Origin: Deltaproteobacteria bacterium
GTDB lineage: Bacteria; Myxococcota_A; UBA796; UBA2385
NCBI GenBank assembly: GCA_016792625.1
Contig: JAEUKK010000104.1
Coordinates: 29,310-93,309 of the forward strand
Direction: 5' to 3'
Length of the DNA: 64,000 nucleotides
Shown here: piece after piece, positions 61,700-64,000 of the stretch
How the letters are laid out: every line of letters begins with the position of its first letter
How positions within the stretch are numbered: the first letter of the stretch is position 1
Translations under genes and position numbers: made by a program
Notes under the pieces: model-generated
Seen by the model: only the letters and a program-made list of their open reading frames with translations
Told to the model about the DNA's origin: nothing
Databases searched by the model: none

Positions 61700-62698
61700 T
61701 CAGCGCGCCGGGGCCGCCGGGCTCGCGCTGCCCGCGGCGCACCAGTCGGCGTCCTCACCGGGGCCATCGACCCAGGGGCTCTCTTCGCCGAAGCGATGGC
61801 CGAAGGCCCACTCCAGCGCGAGCTGGTAGCCCCGCTGGGGCAGCGTATGGCCCGAGCTGTGCCGGCAGCGCACCACCGTGTGGCCGTCGGTCACCAGCTT
61901 GCCTTCGAGGGTGTCGGTGGCGGCGGTGAAGTCGACCACGGTCAGGCTCGGGTCGGGCCAGACGTCGGCCTCGCCGCCCGACATGAGCAGGGTGGGCAGC
62001 GGGGCCGGCGGGCTGCCGTAGGCGGCGCCCGGCGTGGTCCAGATCGGCACGCTGATGTCGGCGCCGCCGCTGGCCTCGACGGCGGCGGCAAAGGCGTCGC
62101 CCCGCTCGCGGATGAGCACCGTGGTGAACAGCGCGCCGCCCGAGAAGCCGAAGGCCGAGGTGGCCGGCAGATCGAGCTCATGCTGCTCGGCTGCGCAGGC
62201 GCGAAGGTCGTCGAAAAGAACGAGGTCGCCGTCAGTCTCGACGACCAAATCCCACAAGAAGAAACGAAAGCCGAACAGCTCCATGATCCCCGATTGGGGA
62301 AGTACGATGAGCGCGTTGTTCTCGTTCGCGACCTGCTGCAGGGCGAGCCCGCGCACCATGGCGCCGGTCGGGTCGGGGGTGCTGCCTGGGTCCATCAGCC
62401 CGTGCAGGAAGAACATGAGCTTGAGCGGGCCTTCGGGGGCCTCGGGCACCACCACCGTGCCCGCGCGCTCGACGCCGGCGCTGGTCATGGTGAAGCCGCC
62501 GCTGGCGCTCAGATCGGGGCAGTCGCCGCTTGGGGTGGCCAAGGCCCGCAGGGTGGGGCCGCTGTCTTTGCCGTCTGCGCCGCCGCTGTCGGCGCCGCCC
62601 GTGTCGTCTTCGCCCGCCTTGTCCTCGGGCGCACCGCAGCCCAGGACCCCCAGCCAGAGCCCCGCCGCGGCCACCCGGCCGATCTGCGTCGTCATCAT
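61700..62698 (-). CDS. Esterase lipoprotein, alpha/beta-hydrolase (PHB depolymerase-like)
   Basis: A 332-residue lipoprotein (signal V-L-G-C, Cys21) with an Asp/Gly linker. M-F-F-L-H-G-L-M is the oxyanion strand, A-F-G-F-S-G-G-A-L-F the nucleophile elbow with Ser186, G-G-E-A-D-V-W-P-D a likely Asp245 site, and H-S-S-G-H-T-L-P the His (284 preferred). The arrangement is that of LpqC/PHB-depolymerase-like esterases. Export as lipoprotein suggests action on an extracellular or envelope ester. GGAGG lies seven bases before the ATG. Confidence 0.82.
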   Translation of the reverse strand: MMTTQIGRVAAAGLWLGVLGCGAPEDKAGEDDTGGADSGGADGKDSGPTLRALATPSGDCPDLSASGGFTMTSAGVERAGTVVVPEAPEGPLKLMFFLHGLMDPGSTPDPTGAMVRGLALQQVANENNALIVLPQSGIMELFGFRFFLWDLVVETDGDLVLFDDLRACAAEQHELDLPATSAFGFSGGALFTTVLIRERGDAFAAAVEASGGADISVPIWTTPGAAYGSPPAPLPTLLMSGGEADVWPDPSLTVVDFTAATDTLEGKLVTDGHTVVRCRHSSGHTLPQRGYQLALEWAFGHRFGEESPWVDGPGEDADWCAAGSASPAAPAR

Positions 62699-62847
62699 CG
62701 CCCACCTCCGCGCCGAGCTTAGCGCCGGCGGCGGGCGCGCGCGGGTGTCCGGGGCCCGGGCGGCTGGATACGGCGCGGGCGCGGGCCCGAGGCGGGCGGC
62801 GCGGGGCCGGCCGACCGGCCAGGTCTGGGCGAAGGCGGGGCGCGACG

Positions 62848-64000
62848 ATGAGCGAAGCGGCAGCGCGGCGCCTGTACTGCAGCCGGTGCCTCAACACCTT
62901 CGAGGCCGACCACGAGCAGTGCCCCAACCTCTCGTGCCGGCGCAAGCGGCCGACCCGCGGCTGGGGCGTCATCTTCGCCGAGGGCGACATCTTCGACCGC
63001 AACTACCGCATCCACAAGATGTTGGCGGTGGGCGGCGCGGGGGTGACCTACCTGGGCCGTGAGATCGACGCGAACGGCGAAGAGACCGGCCCGCGGCTTG
63101 CGATCAAGGTGCTGCTCGCCGCGCGCGACGCCGGGCCCTATGTGCGGCGCTTGGCGACCGAGGCGCAGATCATCCAAGAGCTCGACCACGCCAATATTGT
63201 CCAGTACCTGGGCTTTGTGCACCGGGCGGGCCATAGCCCCTTCTTGCTCACGCGCTTTGAGAGCGGGGGCAGCCTGCTCGACCACATGCGCCGGGTCGGC
63301 ACGCTCAGCGTGCGCGCGGCCTGCGTGGTGGGCCGGCAGATCTGCTGGGCGCTTGAGAAGGCCCACGAGCGCGGTATTGTCCACCGCGACCTGAAGCCCG
63401 AGAACGTGCTGCTCAGCCGCACGGTGCCTGCGGGCGAAGACCCGGTGGTCCGGGTCGCCGACTTTGGCATCGCCAAGGTCCAGGGCAGCCTGAACACCAA
63501 CCTGACCCGGGTGGGCGCCTTTGTGGGCACCCCCCACTACGCCGCGCCAGAGCAGTTTGTCGGCGGCACGGTCACCGAGGCCGCCGACGTCTACTCGGTC
63601 GGCGCGCTGATGTACTTCTGCATGACCGCGCGGCACGTGGCGCGCTTCGCCGACCGGCTCGACCCCGAAGAGGGCTTCCAGCTGCTCTGCGACTCGCTGC
63701 CCCCTGTGCTTGAGCGCAGCGGCGAAGACGCGGCCACGCTCACCCGCATGAACGCCGTGCTGGCCGTCGCGATGCGCGTCGACCCCAAGCAGCGCTGCAC
63801 GGTGGTCGAGCTCGACCGCATGCTCGAGGCGGTGGCCGCTGGGCGTGACCCCGAGCTGCCGGTGCAGCCCGCCCCGCCGCCCGAGGTGGCCCTCGCGCCC
63901 CCCGCCGCGGGGCTGCTGCCGCCGCCCGCCCCGCTGTCCGCCGGCGCGGTCCCTCCGCCGGGCGCGGCCGCCGCCGCCCTGACCCGCAGCGAGCCGACCA
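62848..64000 (+). CDS. Ser/Thr protein kinase with N-terminal Cys4 zinc ribbon (partial)
   Basis: The first 384 residues lie in the window; the 3' end is cut off. Residues about 10-40 have C-S-R-C and C-P-N-L-S-C, a probable zinc ribbon. The kinase domain starts at about 52: G-G-A-G-V-T-Y-L-G glycine loop, A-I-K-V-L-L (Lys87), I-V-H-R-D-L-K-P-E-N-V (Asp181), V-A-D-F-G-I-A-K (Asp205), G-T-P-H-Y-A-A-P-E-Q and D-V-Y-S-V-G-A. All catalytic residues are present. After residue about 335 a Pro/Ala-rich linker begins, so sensor or membrane parts probably follow outside the window. Confidence 0.93.
   Translation, partial: MSEAAARRLYCSRCLNTFEADHEQCPNLSCRRKRPTRGWGVIFAEGDIFDRNYRIHKMLAVGGAGVTYLGREIDANGEETGPRLAIKVLLAARDAGPYVRRLATEAQIIQELDHANIVQYLGFVHRAGHSPFLLTRFESGGSLLDHMRRVGTLSVRAACVVGRQICWALEKAHERGIVHRDLKPENVLLSRTVPAGEDPVVRVADFGIAKVQGSLNTNLTRVGAFVGTPHYAAPEQFVGGTVTEAADVYSVGALMYFCMTARHVARFADRLDPEEGFQLLCDSLPPVLERSGEDAATLTRMNAVLAVAMRVDPKQRCTVVELDRMLEAVAAGRDPELPVQPAPPPEVALAPPAAGLLPPPAPLSAGAVPPPGAAAAALTRSEPT

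Overview
The window is very G+C-rich and densely coded on both strands, with frequent GTG, TTG and probably CTG starts behind GGAGG-type ribosome binding sites. It looks like a myxobacterium-like Gram-negative (Myxococcota or a close uncultured relative). The evidence is a secreted metallopeptidase with a MYXO-CTERM-like tail (Gly-Gly-Cys, hydrophobic segment, Arg run), many lipoproteins with low-complexity Asp/Gly or Lys/Gly linkers, a two-FHA sigma-54 activator, a PP2C phosphatase end at the left edge and a Ser/Thr kinase at the right edge. The lineage is inferred from gene content only; there is no rRNA or tRNA in the window.

Layout. 1-4.2 kb: PP2C tail, a beta-lactamase-fold lipoprotein and polyphosphate kinase (ppk1). 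4.2-7.2 kb (minus): a proline-rich tail-anchored protein, the FHA/sigma-54 activator and a one-domain thioredoxin. 7.3-13.5 kb: two polytopic membrane proteins flanking a YdeI-like protein and an unusual fusion of an SGNH hydrolase with a solute-binding-like domain. 13.7-16.6 kb: a putative sulfur-transfer cassette of SQR-like flavoprotein, DUF1641 fused to DsrC/TusE, and a DsrE-like protein. 16.6-20.9 kb: an acidic hypothetical, a signal-less C39-like cysteine peptidase and acetyl-CoA synthetase. 20.9-24.0 kb (minus): a PAS histidine kinase/receiver pair and an ohrR-gpx peroxide-defence unit with a visible operator.

24-33.5 kb is mostly housekeeping: YheT hydrolase, a metallophosphoesterase coupled to a 52-residue membrane protein, TatA, hutI-mtnA, an ABC exporter pair, infA (TTG start, followed by a terminator) and a MazG-like hydrolase. 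33.8-40.4 kb holds envelope and secreted proteins: a KG-rich lipoprotein, a DUF3299 lipoprotein, a sulfatase-fold lipoprotein, and the MYXO-CTERM peptidase with a coupled partner. 40.4-45.7 kb is a TonB-dependent receptor plus two lipoproteins with overlapping genes, a long leader and a strong terminator. 45.7-47.4 kb is an HTTM membrane protein and its partner. 47.5-58.4 kb is an export operon (adaptor, two RND pumps, TolC) followed by an HtrA protease. 58.6-64 kb: LURP-one protein, methylmalonyl-CoA epimerase, NagZ, a secreted hypothetical, an esterase lipoprotein and the start of a Ser/Thr kinase.

The least ordinary items are the DUF1641::DsrC cassette, the SGNH::binding-protein fusion, the TonB-receptor/two-lipoprotein operon, the C39-like peptidase without a signal peptide, and a family of tandem mini-hairpins with GCA/TGC loops in several intergenic gaps. 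No CRISPR array, insertion sequence, phage gene, integrase or tRNA was seen.
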